Origin: Turnera subulata
Lineage: Eukaryota; Streptophyta; Magnoliopsida; Malpighiales; Passifloraceae
Assembly: GCA_028386065.3 (NCBI GenBank)
Contig: JAKUCV010001604.1
Coordinates: 277,735 to 341,734 of the forward strand
Direction: 5' to 3'
DNA: 64,000 bases
The notes under the pieces were generated by a model that was given only the letters and a program-made list of their open reading frames with translations, made no database searches and was not told the origin of the DNA. Shown in pieces: positions 30,676-53,890 of the stretch. A program made the position numbers and the translations under genes. Position 1 is the first letter of the stretch. Every line of letters starts with the position of its first letter.

Positions 30676-33600
30676 ATGGAAAACCTCAAAATCACAAAAA
30701 AGCACCATAAACACATTAATAACCCATTCCCTTCAACACCAAGTTCTCTTCCTTTGATACGAGGAACTCTGCTCTTCAACTCCCAAACACTCTCTACTCG
30801 CAAAGTCTTCCCCGTAGGCAAAGATTTCCAGCTTCTTTGGAGCACCAAGAATGGAGGGCAACTTTCCATTTCCCATCAATCGCAACCCACCAGAAGCCTT
30901 TGGTCTACCATCCCTGGCCAAGCCTTTGTCTCTGCAGCATTGTGCGATACAGAGGTGGAAGAAAGCAGGGGATCCTTTGTCATCAAAGATGCCAATGCGC
31001 GTCTGATCTGTGATCATCAAACCATCGATGACATAAGAGTGATCGGTCAACTACCAGATCACCACGATCTTCTTGAGGTTGCTAATTCTCATGCTTCCTC
31101 CTACTTGACCTCTTCTTTTAAGCAGAGGCATGATCAGTTGTCCCCAGTTTTGCTAATAACAGGGTGGTTATTCAACAAAAGGAAGAAGAGAAGGCCAAAA
31201 AACCAATCTGGCATTCACAAAGATTTGCACTTTGAGGCTGCAGCTTCAGTACCATCCACTAAGGTAAGGTATTGGGTTGTGTTTGATCAAAAGAACAGCA
31301 ACCAGGTTGGGTTCCAGGTCAGAGTTGGACAACCCACCTCTGATCAACTCCGCCAGAGGATATCTTCAACTTCCTCGGGACGATACCAGCGCCTGAGGCA
31401 GAAGCTGCGCAAGTTTCGTAAAAGAAGGGCTGGTTGGTTCAGGTTCTTTGCAAGATCTAAAGGGTTTATTGCGCTCTCCTCTCCGGAGGAGGAGGTGGGT
31501 TTGAAGTTTCCGGAGTTTAAACAATTCAACAGAATCTGTATCACCTATTCAAGTGAAGAAAGTGAAAGGTTTTATGGGTTTGGGGAGCAGTTCTCTCATA
31601 TGGACTTCAAGGGTAAAAGGGTTCCAATATTTGTTCAAGAACAGGGAATTGGAAGAGGAGACCAACCTATTAGCTTCGCTGCCAACTTCATAAGTTACAG
31701 GTACATAAGCTATAATATGCACAAATATGGCAAACAAAATCAGCTAAAAGCCTAAATATTAATAATGTTTCTTATGTATATATCTTCTTTTTCCAATGCA
31801 GGGCTGCTGGTGATTGGAGCACGACTTATGCTCCTTCTCCATTCTATATAACATCAAAGATGAGGTCTCTCTACCTTGAAGGATACGATTACTCTGTATT
31901 TGATCTGACGAGACACGATAAAGTTCAGATTCAGGTACGTTTGATTCTCTGACAACTCTTGCATAAAATGAAATACAAGATATAATTCTGGAAGTTAGCA
32001 GTTTAAATTAGTGATAAAAAAGAAGGGAGAAGAATAAATTTGTTTGACTTTGAGAAGGAAATAGACTCTCGATCAATTTTAAACTTGCAGTTTCCTATTT
32101 TCTGTTCTGTGGAGCTTGCAGATACAAAGCAATTCGGTTCAGGGCAGAATATTGCATGGCAACTCACCTCCTGAGCTTATTGAAAACTTCACAGAAATTA
32201 TTGGAAGGCCTCCTGAGCTCCCTAAATGGATTATATCTGGGGCTGTTGTTGGAATGCAAGGTGGAACAGATGCCGTACATCATATTTGGGATGAACTCAA
32301 GTCTTATGAAGTTCCAGTTTCTGCATTTTGGCTGCAGGTAATCCATGTGCCCCCATAAGAAACCTATTAAAGTTCATTTAGTTCAAGAGATTTATCCATT
32401 TCATGCCCTTGAAATTCTTCCAAACCATGCCAAAAGTTTAGCCCTTTATGGTACGTTATAGTCGCATGAATCCATGTTCAAAAGGTACTCATTTAGTAGA
32501 ATTTCTGGTGTAGGACTGGGTAGGGCAACGAGAGACAGTGATTGGGTCACAATTGTGGTGGAACTGGGAAGTGGATGCAAGAAGATACAAGGGATGGCGA
32601 CAATTAGTTGAAGATCTTTCTGCTCAGAATATTAAAGTGATGGCATATTGCAATCCTTGTCTAGCTCCGGTACTTTCCTGATGCTTCCTCAAACATTTTC
32701 AATAAAGCCTATACTTCTGTTAAGCAGTATAACTGTCACCATTTATCATGATAGAAACCACCAAATAATAGATGTATGCCATCTTAATAAACGTGGCATT
32801 CCTCAATTCTCACAGATGAAAAGAGAGCAGTTTCCTCCAGTGCAAAAATAATGGCACTGCTTCTTCCAGTTAAACTGAAAACGCTTAGGTTAAAACATCC
32901 AGATTGTTAAGGCTTTCTGTTGAATATCTTTCTTCCTTCCACAGATGGATGAGAAGCCAAACAGACGGAGACACCTTTTTGAGGAGGCAAGGAAGTTGGA
33001 CATTTTGGTGAAGGATAAGAATGGACAACCATATATGGTTCCAAATACAGCATTTGATGTGGGAATGTTAGACCTGACACATCCAGATACTGGAGCTTGG
33101 TTCAAGCAGGTTTTACAAGAAATGGTTGCTGATGGTGTGAAAGGATGGATGGCTGATTTTGGTGAAGGGCTACCTGTAGATGCCACTCTCTATTCAGGTA
33201 ACAGGACATCAAAATTTTCGATTAAGAACCAAAAAGTAAGAACATTTGTCAAAACTTTTTACCAGAGTCATCTTGTGTCTCTAAATTCTGAAGGTGACCT
33301 CCCATTTTATCTAGGACTGGACTTTACAAGCAACAAATAATAAAACTAATGACAACTTTGAAATTATTGAACAATTCAGGTGAAGATCCAATCTCTGCGC
33401 ATAATCGATACCCGGAGCTATGGGCTCAAATAAACCGGGAGTTTGTGGAAGAATGGAAAACAAAGCATGAAGGTAAGGACAGAGATGATCCAGAAGAGGG
33501 GCTGGTCTTCTTCATGAGGGCAGGTTTCAGAGACAGTCCTAGATGGGGGATGCTATTTTGGGAAGGAGACCAGATGGTAAGTTGGCAAGCTAATGACGGA

Positions 33601-34418
33601 ATAAAGAGTGCAGTTGTTGGCCTACTGAGTAGTGGACTTTGTGGATACGCTCTAAATCACAGTGATATAGGCGGCTATTGTGCTGTAAACTTACCTATCA
33701 TAAAGTACCGTAGGAGCGAAGAGTTGCTGATGAGATGGATGGAGCTAAATGCTTTCAGCGTCGTTTTCCGGACTCATGAGGTAAGTCCTCTGCATCATCC
33801 CTAAGCTGTAATTGTCCTCCTGAATTATAAGCACATAACTAATGAGTAGAATAACTCGTCTTGCATGGCCAGGGAAATAAGCCATCGTGCAATGCCCAAT
33901 TCTACTCGAGCCACAAGAGTTTGTTGCATTTTGCACGCTGTGCTAAGCTGTACAAAGCCTGGTATTTCTACAGAATCCAACTAGTGAAGGTGATGCATCA
34001 ATCCTATGCCTTTAACTTCAACTTTTGCGGGGACCAAAGTATCTGATACATTCTGTCTGTGTATTTGATTCTGATGAAACAGGAAGCAGCAGAGAAAGGT
34101 CTGCCCATTTGCCGACATCTTTTTCTGCACTACCCAAATGACAGGATAGTGCAAGGTTTGAGTTACCAGCAGTTCTTGGTGGGTACAGAGATCCTAGTGG
34201 TGCCCGTCCTGGACAAGGGAAAGAACTATGTGGAGGCTTACTTTCCTGAAGGAGAGACCTGTCCCTGGCAACATGTTTGGTCAGGGAAGCTATACCCAGA
34301 ACAAGGTTCCAAGACCAGGATAGAAGCTCTGGTGGGTTATCCTGCTGTATTTGTCAAGGCTGGCTCCATTGTTGGAGAAACATTCCTGAACAACCTAAGA
34401 AAATCTAGACTGCTTTGA
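30676..34418 (+). CDS. Glycoside hydrolase family 31, sulfoquinovosidase/YihQ-like
   Basis: Eight coding exons: 30676-31700, 31802-31934, 32122-32337, 32514-32669, 32945-33197, 33380-33780, 33873-33989 and 34083-34418; all GT-AG, phases match, 878 residues. Family 31 features: FYGFGEQFSHMDFKG in the N-terminal beta domain, WLQDW at 456-460, WMADFGE with nucleophile Asp581, and FWEGDQ with acid/base Asp658, then HSDIGG. The order and wording follow bacterial sulfoquinovosidase (YihQ) rather than plant alpha-glucosidase II, so the substrate may be a sulfolipid-derived sugar. Of the sulfonate-binding residues I recall for YihQ, Gln288 and Trp304 correspond to Gln458 and Trp474, but Arg301 corresponds to Gln471. 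A basic patch (KRKKRRPK) lies near residue 168; no signal peptide is evident. Confidence 0.85.
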
Positions 34419-36493
34419 CAAATCAGGCCAATTAGGAGAGAGGCATGCAGTTAGTTTTCCGACATTAAACCATTTAACTGAATTCACTGAGCATTAGTTG
34501 CTAACAAATGACAATATTGGTAATGGAGTGATCAAACAATGTCCATAGTTGCCTGGCTTAATTTTAGCTGGGAAATGACGCTGATTTTTATTTGCTCTCC
34601 AGTGGCCAAAACCTGCATATCTGCTGCTCTGAGACTTGGCTTCTGTCAGAATTTAAGACTTCGTCCAATTCCCATTAGAAACTCTTTTGTAACTTTATCC
34701 TATATTGTTCACAAGGAACTGTATTGGTTTTTTATGTACATACAATACAGCTTGGGCGCCGACAGGTTCTCTCATGTAAGTAATTACAGATAGTTTATTG
34801 TAGCTCAAAAGTTACTTTTCTATTTGAAGTTAATTACAATTAGTTCAATCGCTAATTTATTTTACAGTAAGAATTGATGAACTATTTTTATCAATACAAA
34901 TTTATTAAATTCTTACGAATAACAAGTTAAAAAAAATAACTTTAAGCAAACAAGTCAGAAGTCGAAAATTAACTGAAGTAATTAAAAGTCATCTTAAATG
35001 GACAGTTGATGACTTTTTCTTTTTCTTTTTCAATAAGAAAACGGAAAACTCCCAAGTCCTAATTGTTGAATATCAGAAGTTAGAAAAGTGAGAAATAGAA
35101 AACTGTTGTAAAATGTAGTGTTTCATTTCTTCATTGATTGGTATTTCATTTCTTCATTGATTGTACACAGGATGTATTGAAAGAGAAGGAAGAAAAAACG
35201 GAGGAGTTCATCTTCCAGTAGCACAGAGAGTGAATATATATAGGGAGGATAGTTGGGTAGGTACAACTAACATTTACCCATATTTTTTTCATAACAAAAA
35301 CAGTTTTTGGCATACTAACACAAACAATTTGGATACACGAGTACCGACAAAATTTTGGGCGTATTACAAAATTAGGTTACTACATCGATTAATACTTTAG
35401 TACACACCTTACTTGGTGGTGAGGGACAGTTAAAGAGAATAAAAACAATAGTTAATCTGTTTTTTTTTTCTTTTGTTTAAATAAAATCACAGGGTTGTTG
35501 TTTGTTTGCTTGTTTCTAGATTTACATGCAGCTTTCGAAGAGGAAACTACATGTATGTAAACATGAAAAGAAAGGAAAGAAAAAGAAAAATTCACAGAAA
35601 AATTCACTTGTTAAGGATAACAAAAAGGAGAAAACTCGACAAAAAAGTGGACAAGAATCAATCAACTGACCTCGTAACACGAAAGAAAAACCGGCAGAGA
35701 AAGAGGGAGGGAGAGGAATGATCGATTTGAACGTGAACTTTCAATTCCTGGGGGAGCAGATGGACCTGTCAGATGGACCTGTCTGTAGCAGAGTAGCAGA
35801 GACTAGAGAGCAAACTAGTGGCCATGAGCCATTTTTATGCTGGTTTGTTTATGTTAATCGTTAAACTGGATATAGAGTGCTTGTTCCTCTTCCCCTCCCC
35901 CTCTTCTCTCATTGACCATATAATAAATTGCGAAAGGATTCGAATACCTGTACAGGATATTCCCTGTATCTTTTCATTCCCCATAAAAACCAATCAGAAG
36001 CATGGCCATTAGTATTGACCAGTTAAGGATTTTTAAAATAAAAAGACCCCATTTCCCTGAAAATTGAAGAGAAAATGAAACCTTTTTTTAACCAGACCGT
36101 AAGAATGAATAAAAAACCTCCTGATTGGTTATGATACTACCCGTGGGGTTATACAACCTAAATAGTTCTTTCCCAGTATCATTTGCAACTATTATCCCAG
36201 TTCCAAGTCGAATGCAATGAGCTGTTTGGAATGGGAGTGGGGAATCTGTTTTTTTTTTTTTTTTGGTTTTTATAGGCTACACTAGGACTCGGAAGACGGC
36301 CTCAGTACCACCGATTCAAGTATGGACGACAAAAGCAAAAGGAACGCAAACTAAATGGATATGACTTTGAAATTATATTTATATAGAATGCAAATACTCC
36401 AATAAACAAAAGAGGCACCCAGGAGGTCTCAATTCTCAACAACCTGGGAACCTTTTCCCTCTTCTACTCTAAAAGCTATCACAAACAGCAGAG
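34419..36493. other. Intergenic between GH31 and gyrase B genes
   Basis: 34419 to about 34800 should be 3' untranslated region of the GH31 gene. 35121-35163 has a 20-bp direct repeat (TTTCATTTCTTCATTGATTG) with a period of 23. A poly-T run lies at 36249-36264. The rest is AT-rich with no supported gene. Sequence from about 36350 is probably the 3' untranslated region of gyrase B (minus strand). Confidence 0.4.
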
Positions 36494-46395
<9,902 letters not shown>

Positions 46396-47878
46396 TCATT
46401 CTATCTATCTTATTCCTTCTTCGATTTCCAGTCTCTCATAAACCCTCTTGTTTCTTTCCCCTCAATAAAAGATAAACCCTCTCTTCTCTCTTTTTTACTG
46501 CTAACTGTGTCCTTTACTTTTGTTTCCCATTTTAAAAATATTTACCGCACTCTACCCCTTTACTGAAAGAAAAAATGTTTACTTTATCTTGCTTAACCGG
46601 ACCGGTGATCGAACCGGTAAGGGCTCAGTTCACGGTTTTATAGGGTTAACCGCAGTTCAACCAACATATTTGAACTAAATATATTGAACCGGACTGGGGC
46701 TGGTTTCTAGTTAACCCGGTTGAACTATTATCCTTCTTTCTTTCTCTTATTCTTTTTTCTTTAACAACACTAATTTAGTTCAGTTCAAGCTGAATCTGCC
46801 TATAAGAGATAAATCTCTCCTCATATTAATTTTGTCTTTTCACAAGACTCACAATTTTTTTCTTTTTTTTTCCTTCCCATGCCACTAATTTGGATCCTAC
46901 CGGGGTTGCAAACCTAATTATGACTGAATAGAATTTTTTTTGCATACAAAACTCTCAAATTACTCATCAATGATCAAAATCATTCTTTCTTTTTCTTTTT
47001 CTTTTTTTTTTGTCTAACCCCTAGTTTAATCTAGTTCAAGTTGGATCGGCTCACCAAGAGATAAAGCTCTCTAACATTAATCTTCTCATTCACAAGAACT
47101 CCGAAATATTTGTGTGGAATAACGACCGGACCACTTAAACCAAAATAACCAAAAACATTGGTTTATTCTTTATCAACCACTCGTATGGTTATCAACCATC
47201 TCTTTCATCTCCTCTTCCAATATTGTTTTCTTTTATTTCACAAGTATCTAAAAGAGATTCTTTGTATGAATGGCCGAGTTATGTCGCTTTTGGGTTTTCG
47301 CCTTTAGCGGTGGCGGCGAATTTCTCAAACCTAAATTACAAGTCACTAATTTATATTTTGTTCAAATTTCCAAAATTCCTTCTGACCAGAAAAAAAAAAT
47401 CCAAAATTCCTTAAACCGCAAAACCTCCGAGCCAGAACGTTCTAATGACAAATTGTTCACCAGATTGTGTGGTGATATATGTATTATTTCATCATATAAT
47501 ACTTAACAACAATATTGTACATGTACAATGTACAAGCCCAAGAAAAACTAAGCAACCACCACCTCCTAAATCAGATTTCTGGTATACAACAAATCGTGGC
47601 TAAACTATGTCACATCTGCCACCCCCCCTATCTTCCATTTATCAATACTAACAGAAATCAAAGTTAATCAAACTATTGTCACTAAAGGGAATAAGCATGC
47701 ATCTAGCCAACATAAAAATTTCACAACTGCATATGAAGCTCGTAATTACAATTCATCCACTACCACCACAATTCTACCTCAACCGCAGTGAAGAAACACC
47801 AGCTGGGATTATAATGGCACACCAAAACAGGAAGTTGAGTGATGATACTCAACATAACTATGACAGGTTTCCTTCTTG
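46396..47878. other. Intergenic between gyrase B and TGA gene; repeat fragments
   Basis: 46396 to about 46500 should be the 5' untranslated region of gyrase B. 46590-46720 has AACCGG/CCGGTT motifs in both orientations and may be an old inverted-repeat element. A diverged direct repeat relates 46775-46860 to 47025-47105 (TTTAGTTCAGTTCAAGCTG versus TTTAATCTAGTTCAAGTTG, then GAGATAAA). About 47520-47878 is the likely 3' untranslated region of the TGA gene. No gene is supported. Confidence 0.4.
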
Positions 47879-50800
47879 TTATTCCCGTGGTCGAGCCAGC
47901 CAAAGAGAACTCAAAGCTCGAAGCCTGGAGAAATAGTCGTTTACTGCCAGCAGAGCACGGGCTGATTGACGGGTCGTTAATATACGGTGCATCTGTTCTA
48001 GTGTTTGCTGTCTTAGATTATCAGCCTAGTGAATATCAACAGCAACAGCAATGTTATACAGGGAATAATCAATACCAAAATAAAACAAAAAATAATGAAC
48101 ATGCATATTCTTTCAGTTCAGAATGGCAAACTATACGCTGTCTTAAAGTGCAGAACTTTTATCACCTGATATGCAGGCTTTTTGCTCTTATTGGGGCATT
48201 CATGCTATTTTCTTGTCTTACTTAGTCTCTTGTTTTTTCCTAACTCCTTTTGAGGAAGTTTAGTTTGGATTGGAGGGGATTAAGTTTGATAATGTTTCTT
48301 TGTTGGACTCTTATTGTACTGGTGCTTCAGAACTTATTGATATTTAATTAGATTCTCAAAAAAAAAAAAAAAACCCTCTCATTATTTTCTTTTCTGTTTA
48401 AGTACCACAGGCATAAAATGGAAACAGCACACAACATAATTTTTATTTTTTTCTGAAACAGAAGATAGTTTACCTGACGAAGAAATCCCTCCAGGGTTCC
48501 TAGTTTTCCCATAGCCATGGCCATTTGACCCATATAGTTTGCCATGTTTCCAGATGAGCCCGATGAACCAGGGTTTCCGTTGGCCAAAGTCTCAGCAAGA
48601 GATTGCTGCAATGCTTCCATTCCTTGTGATAGAGCATCTTCAGCCTGTTGAGATGACTGCTGCAAGTTGTAAATCCCCACTAACTGTTGCTCAGTAAGAG
48701 GCTCCAATTGGGTCACAAGCAACTGCATCAATTTGTAAGCGGTCACGGTGATGGATAAAAATTACTACTGATTCATTTCTAAACTTTTTAAAAATTTTAA
48801 ATTACGCCAGGTGTTTCATTTTATCAAATATTGTTTTCATTTTTGCAGATACTGGACTAAACTCTTATATCAAATTCCATTCGCATGCCTTTAAACTGGG
48901 GAAAAAATGAATTAGTTATTGGGCTGAATTGTAGATTCAAAAAGCTTCACGAGGAAGAAAGACACCCATGAAAAGAAATGCTTCGAAATGCCCCTGCATT
49001 CGTAACTGTGTACAAGTTTGAAATCCAAAAGGGGATTTATGGAGATATAATTGTACCTCATGGGGTTTAGGAGATCAAACTAAGCTATTTTTCCACCCCA
49101 AACAAACTAAAACCACAAAAATGACAAGTGAAGATCGTTTTGTCCATATTTGCTTGCATTATCTGTTTAGCAAGCAAAAAGTGACAACTCGTAGAAGAAA
49201 AATGAAGATAAAGAACAATAAAGGTATAAAGATGACAAACACTCACCTTGAGGAGCTCAGACGAGCGAAAACCACCAAGCCACATGAAACATCGCTCAGC
49301 TGGAGTCTTCCACATTCCTGACAATATGTGGAAAACATCAGCCTTTGCTGCAATGCCTTTCAAGCGGAAAATGTCATTGAACTGTGCAATAACATTGTCC
49401 ACAATGGTGCGAAGTTCTGTATCCCCGGCATGAGAGTTGACTGCAGCCCTGAGCTCACTTATCTGCCTATTATGTTCTTCTAACCATCGTGCATATTCTA
49501 CATCAAATGCTAAAGCACCTGTAGAAAATGCAACCAATAAGATAAGTCATTGTTTTCAAGCATATTTGTGTAGAATTAAATGGTTACCCATGAAGATTAG
49601 TTTCAGAACGCAGGGATAGTTTGTATTCCCCAGTTATATTGCAAGCATGAAGCTAAACAAACTCATATTGTGGCAGCATTCACTTGATGTTCACATAACA
49701 TATTGAATATACAAATAACCAATTCCACCACCATGTTGATCAATAGCTACGAGCATAATAAGCAAAAAGATTTAGACAAGGGCCAAAGTAAGTACCATTT
49801 CCACTCATCGAATGCGATTGGTCTCCTGTGCTTGAAATGAAAATGCCCTACAATAAATAAAGTTTACTAAAGAATGAGAGGCAAAATATACAACGATGTG
49901 AAACTGACAACAGAAGACAATCTACATTACTGGGATCGCCCCAAGGGATGACAAATTCACAGGCGGTGGATGAAAGTTTGGGATTTAACTTAAACCTCCA
50001 TAATTCAGATAGGTCATGACCTCCCTAGGGAATAAACTCCTTGATAATTCATGTTTAAAACGCAAAACTAATCCTTTGAGGAAGGTGGTGATGTCAACAC
50101 TTGAATAATTATGTTCATTCCTAAAACGCTTCATATATAAGAATCGTAATGCACATTGTACCATATGTACGACATACATCAATGACCTGATTTCCACAAT
50201 AATTAAGAGCAAAAATTACTTAGTTTATGAACGGTTCTGCATTACTTCAGAAAAAAGATCGTTCATTAAATTCCTTAGTTTAATGCCCGACTCACTTGTG
50301 GCATTAAGAAACTAGTAATGCTCCTCCTTTTAGCTAATAACTGGAAAATTAGAATTTTAACATATAGGTTTGTAATATCAGCATGAATTTTTAATATATA
50401 GATTCATCCACTGATTTGGGCTATAGGTGATATCTTGGAATTTTTAAACCTCCTCAATTCTGATAACCAATAAGAAAAAGGTTGAGTTTTGTTAAATTAA
50501 CAGACTCTTAAATGGTGCCTTATAGTTCACAATACCGTGTAAAATATGTAATACATCCAAAGAGGCAATTATGAACAAATAATTTGTTCCAAAATCAACA
50601 ACAGCAAAACCTGTTGGCGAGCTCTCTGAAGTTCTTGCTCAAGCTGGGTCAATTTCAGCCGGCTGCTCTCCAATTGTTGTACATATGCCTGAAAAGAGGA
50701 AAAAAAAGATATTGAACGACAGCAGCGGGAAAAGAAAAACAAAAAAATAGGCAAGCTACCTTTTTCCTTAGCCGGCTTTTTCTAGCTGCCTCGCGATTTT

Positions 50801-53380
50801 GAGCAAGCCTTCGCAATGTCTGCAAATTTTTAAGTCAAAGGATAAATGAATATACATACAATTAGGTTCTCCTGTTGTTATACAAATTAATACTAGCTCC
50901 AATGGTCGTATAACCTTTTGGTCCCCTGCTTTTTCCTTCGATTTGTCACTTGAATCAGATGCCACAGTAGCAGCAGACTGACCTTTCTCAAACTGCATGC
51001 CAAAACAACTCATGTTTTAAACTCATAAAGACTAACACCCAACCACTCCAGGAGAATAATGTTTCTGTTGTAAGAAGACAGTGCCATGATTATATAAAGA
51101 CCAAAGATGCACTCCAGTTGATCGAGAAAGAGACAATGAGAGGACTATATGAATACATCAAGGAATTATTTCACAATGCTGAAACAGTGTGTTAAAATAC
51201 AGAGACGTCACCCTTTGGTTTCTGTCATCGGTATCATCTGTTGAAGTGTCAGTTCTAGGACTGGCTTCTGCCATACTAGTCTCTCCCCAGTTCTCACGAT
51301 GGCTGCCAGATACAGAAGTTAGATTCTGCTGTGTTTCTTTTTGCAGCAGTACTGTATGAGACCCCACGCCAGCAGCAGAGATATTGACTTCTGATGATGC
51401 AAGTGACTGGATTCCAGAATGGGAAAAGGGATAAGTAACTTCAAACCAGTAATACAAAAGCTAAAAAATGTATGGGAAAGATAATGACTCACCTTACTTG
51501 AAGAACCAAATCCGGCATCAGCACCTATTGGTTCACGACTTGATTTTAATTGATTAAAGATAGGATCTAAAACAAGAGATGTTGCCAAACAGAAAAGGAA
51601 AACGTCAGAATCCATTGCTCATGAAGCAAGTCCTCTATTAAGAGAAATAACAAACAGTGATAATGCCATAACAAGACAAGCTTAACTATTTAAGCTGAAC
51701 ATATAAATCTACATGACCAAATTATGTAGTGGTCCGGGCAGCTTCTGTTAAGTTGGTCTGAAAATGTAAAATCAGCTAGATGTAGTAAAAGATGAACAAA
51801 AGCACAGGGAAAACGGCAGTATAGTAGAGTTATTGGTCTCCTCTTGACTAATCTACCTGCAGGACTTAAGTTCTGTCCCCTTCAGTAAGAAATGAAACAG
51901 GGAAAACTGCTACATAACTGAAAACAAAATCTGAACATCACTTCAACAAATAAAAGTGACAAGAAGTACCCTAGAACAGTATATATGCCTACAAGATATA
52001 ATTTTACATGGCTGAGGAAAACATAAAAGAAAACACAAGTTTATAATAGTCAAAACAATGAAATGCTGCAATTAGCAAAAAAAAAAAGGTCCGGATCACG
52101 TACTTCTGCTAAGGTCAACAGCTTGTTCTGCAGGAAACCCAAAGGATTGCTCAAGGGTACCAAAACCAGAAATTCGAGAAGGACGAACAGTATTTGCTTC
52201 TGTACCACTGAAAACCATATGCAATAATAAGTGCCAGGAAAAATGACATAGAAGCCAAAAGAAACTTTTTCAAAAGTAAGACTCATAAGAGATAATAAGC
52301 CATATGCAAAACTGTTTCCCATTTCAGATCCAAAGATATTCACCTAATGACAGGCGTATCTGAATGAAACTTTTGAAAACTGCAAAACATAACATAAATT
52401 TTCGAGTATGGGAAGCATAGGTTGCAAATAATCAGATGTAAAATTAAGCCACTGCAGACTCCATAACATGGTACATAAATTTATAAACATAAGGTGCAGC
52501 ACTGGACAGTCACCAAACAACAACTGGGGATAAGAGAGATAAGTAAACAACCGAATAAGCGAATCATGCTGTATGCTGATCACAATCGGACATCAAATTA
52601 AAATTTCCAATTGCTCATAGGCATGTAATATCTGGGGTTCCACCATAAGAAATGTATTATAGATGTTTAACATTTCACACGAAAAAGAGCTGAAGATCAA
52701 CAGGATAGTTTTAAAATATCTAAAGAAGCTTCAGTGTTGCACAAGTCACCACATATAACACCAGCCACACCAAGACCGTTGACCTCCCGCTTTCAATTAA
52801 TCAACATTGAGAATGACAGTTCACAAGAATGTCATAAACACACAGAACCCAACGGTATCCCATCTCTCCACATGCCATTATCGATTAGCAACCTGATAGT
52901 AACATCATAAATCGCATGCAACTCCAATGCCTATAAAGGGATTGAACCTAAGAAGCACTGAGCTGCCTTGAATAAGTGACATGTCTCGCTTCTAATATTG
53001 ATGCATGAAACACTCGAAATTGTAAGTCCCTTTCTCATATACGCAGCTCTTTTTGTTTGGGAAAGAAGGCGGGTGTTAAGAATTGGTTGCCCATGATGAA
53101 GTTACAGCAATAACATGTCAATTGACATCACCAATAATCTACTAAGAAACATGTAAAGAAGCATGATAAGCATCTATAACAATCCCGGAAAGGAAGATCC
53201 TAATCAACAAGTAAATTCATAACTTCAAACAGATACAAAGTAACAACAAAGAGAACAACAGAGAGTATTAGGAGATATATACATGGGAGTGGAAGATGGT
53301 ATTGGAGGGATGAAACTCGGCATCTCGGTCACAGCGTTATTTTCATTCTGGCCACCAAAATTCAAACTTCTACTTCCCAT
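47879..53380 (-). CDS. TGA2.1: bZIP transcription factor TGA2.1-like (clade II TGA, long form)
   Basis: Eleven coding exons, in gene order: 53380-53283, 52207-52104, 51566-51493, 51406-51212, 50992-50915, 50819-50760, 50688-50611, 49847-49796, 49518-49247, 48722-48474 and 48025-47879; all GT-AG, phases match, 468 residues. The N-terminal extension (about 150 residues, MGSRSLNFGG) is that of tobacco TGA2.1-type proteins. The shorter TGA2/TGA6-like part begins near MAEASPRTDTSTDD. The basic region NREAARKSR is at 191-199, with the leucine zipper following. The C-terminal DOG1-type domain (WLEEHNRQI to FLRQADNLR) ends LSSLWLARPRE. Such factors bind TGACG (as-1) elements and partner with NPR1 in salicylate responses. 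An in-frame ATG at 53464 would add a hydrophobic extension; I chose 53380 because family members start at MGSR. Confidence 0.93.
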
Positions 53381-53890
53381 GAAATCACCATCATCATCAA
53401 CAAAACCCAGAATTAAAATCACAACCGCCGCCGCCGCCGCCGCCACCAAAAGCCAACACCACAACAGTCGAATTGACTAAACTTCACTAAACCCTTTTCA
53501 AAGCTTCTATTCCCAGAAATTTTCTCTACAGACCGACAGATGTCCACAAAAGAGCAAACTTTCAGAACTAACCAATCAGTACCACCCTCGTGGAGCACAC
53601 CAAAAATACAGGAGCTTCCTCCAAGCACCAGGACCTGTCCGTACAAGAACAGGGGACAAATAAAACAAGCTGGAGTGAAAACAGAGAAGAAGGAAATGAA
53701 CTTCAAAGTTTTAATCTTTCCGCAACTAACCCCAGGAAAGAATTAATTTTGAAACAAGGAAAGCACAAAGAGAGACATACCCAGCAACTTTTACAGGGGA
53801 ACACAGAACTTCAAAGCCAGCTGAGCAATAACCGGAAGAAGCTCAAAGGAGGAGGGAGAGCAGAGAAAACCCTAAACAAGAGAAGCTGGT
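53381..53890 (-). promoter_or_regulatory. TGA gene 5' UTR with (GCC)n run
   Basis: Leader of the TGA gene. A GCC/GGC trinucleotide run lies at about 53427-53444. The transcribed part probably begins near 53880-53890, where the sequence changes from leader-like (CTTGTTTAGGGTTTTC on the minus strand) to promoter. No splice in the leader is evident. Confidence 0.4.
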
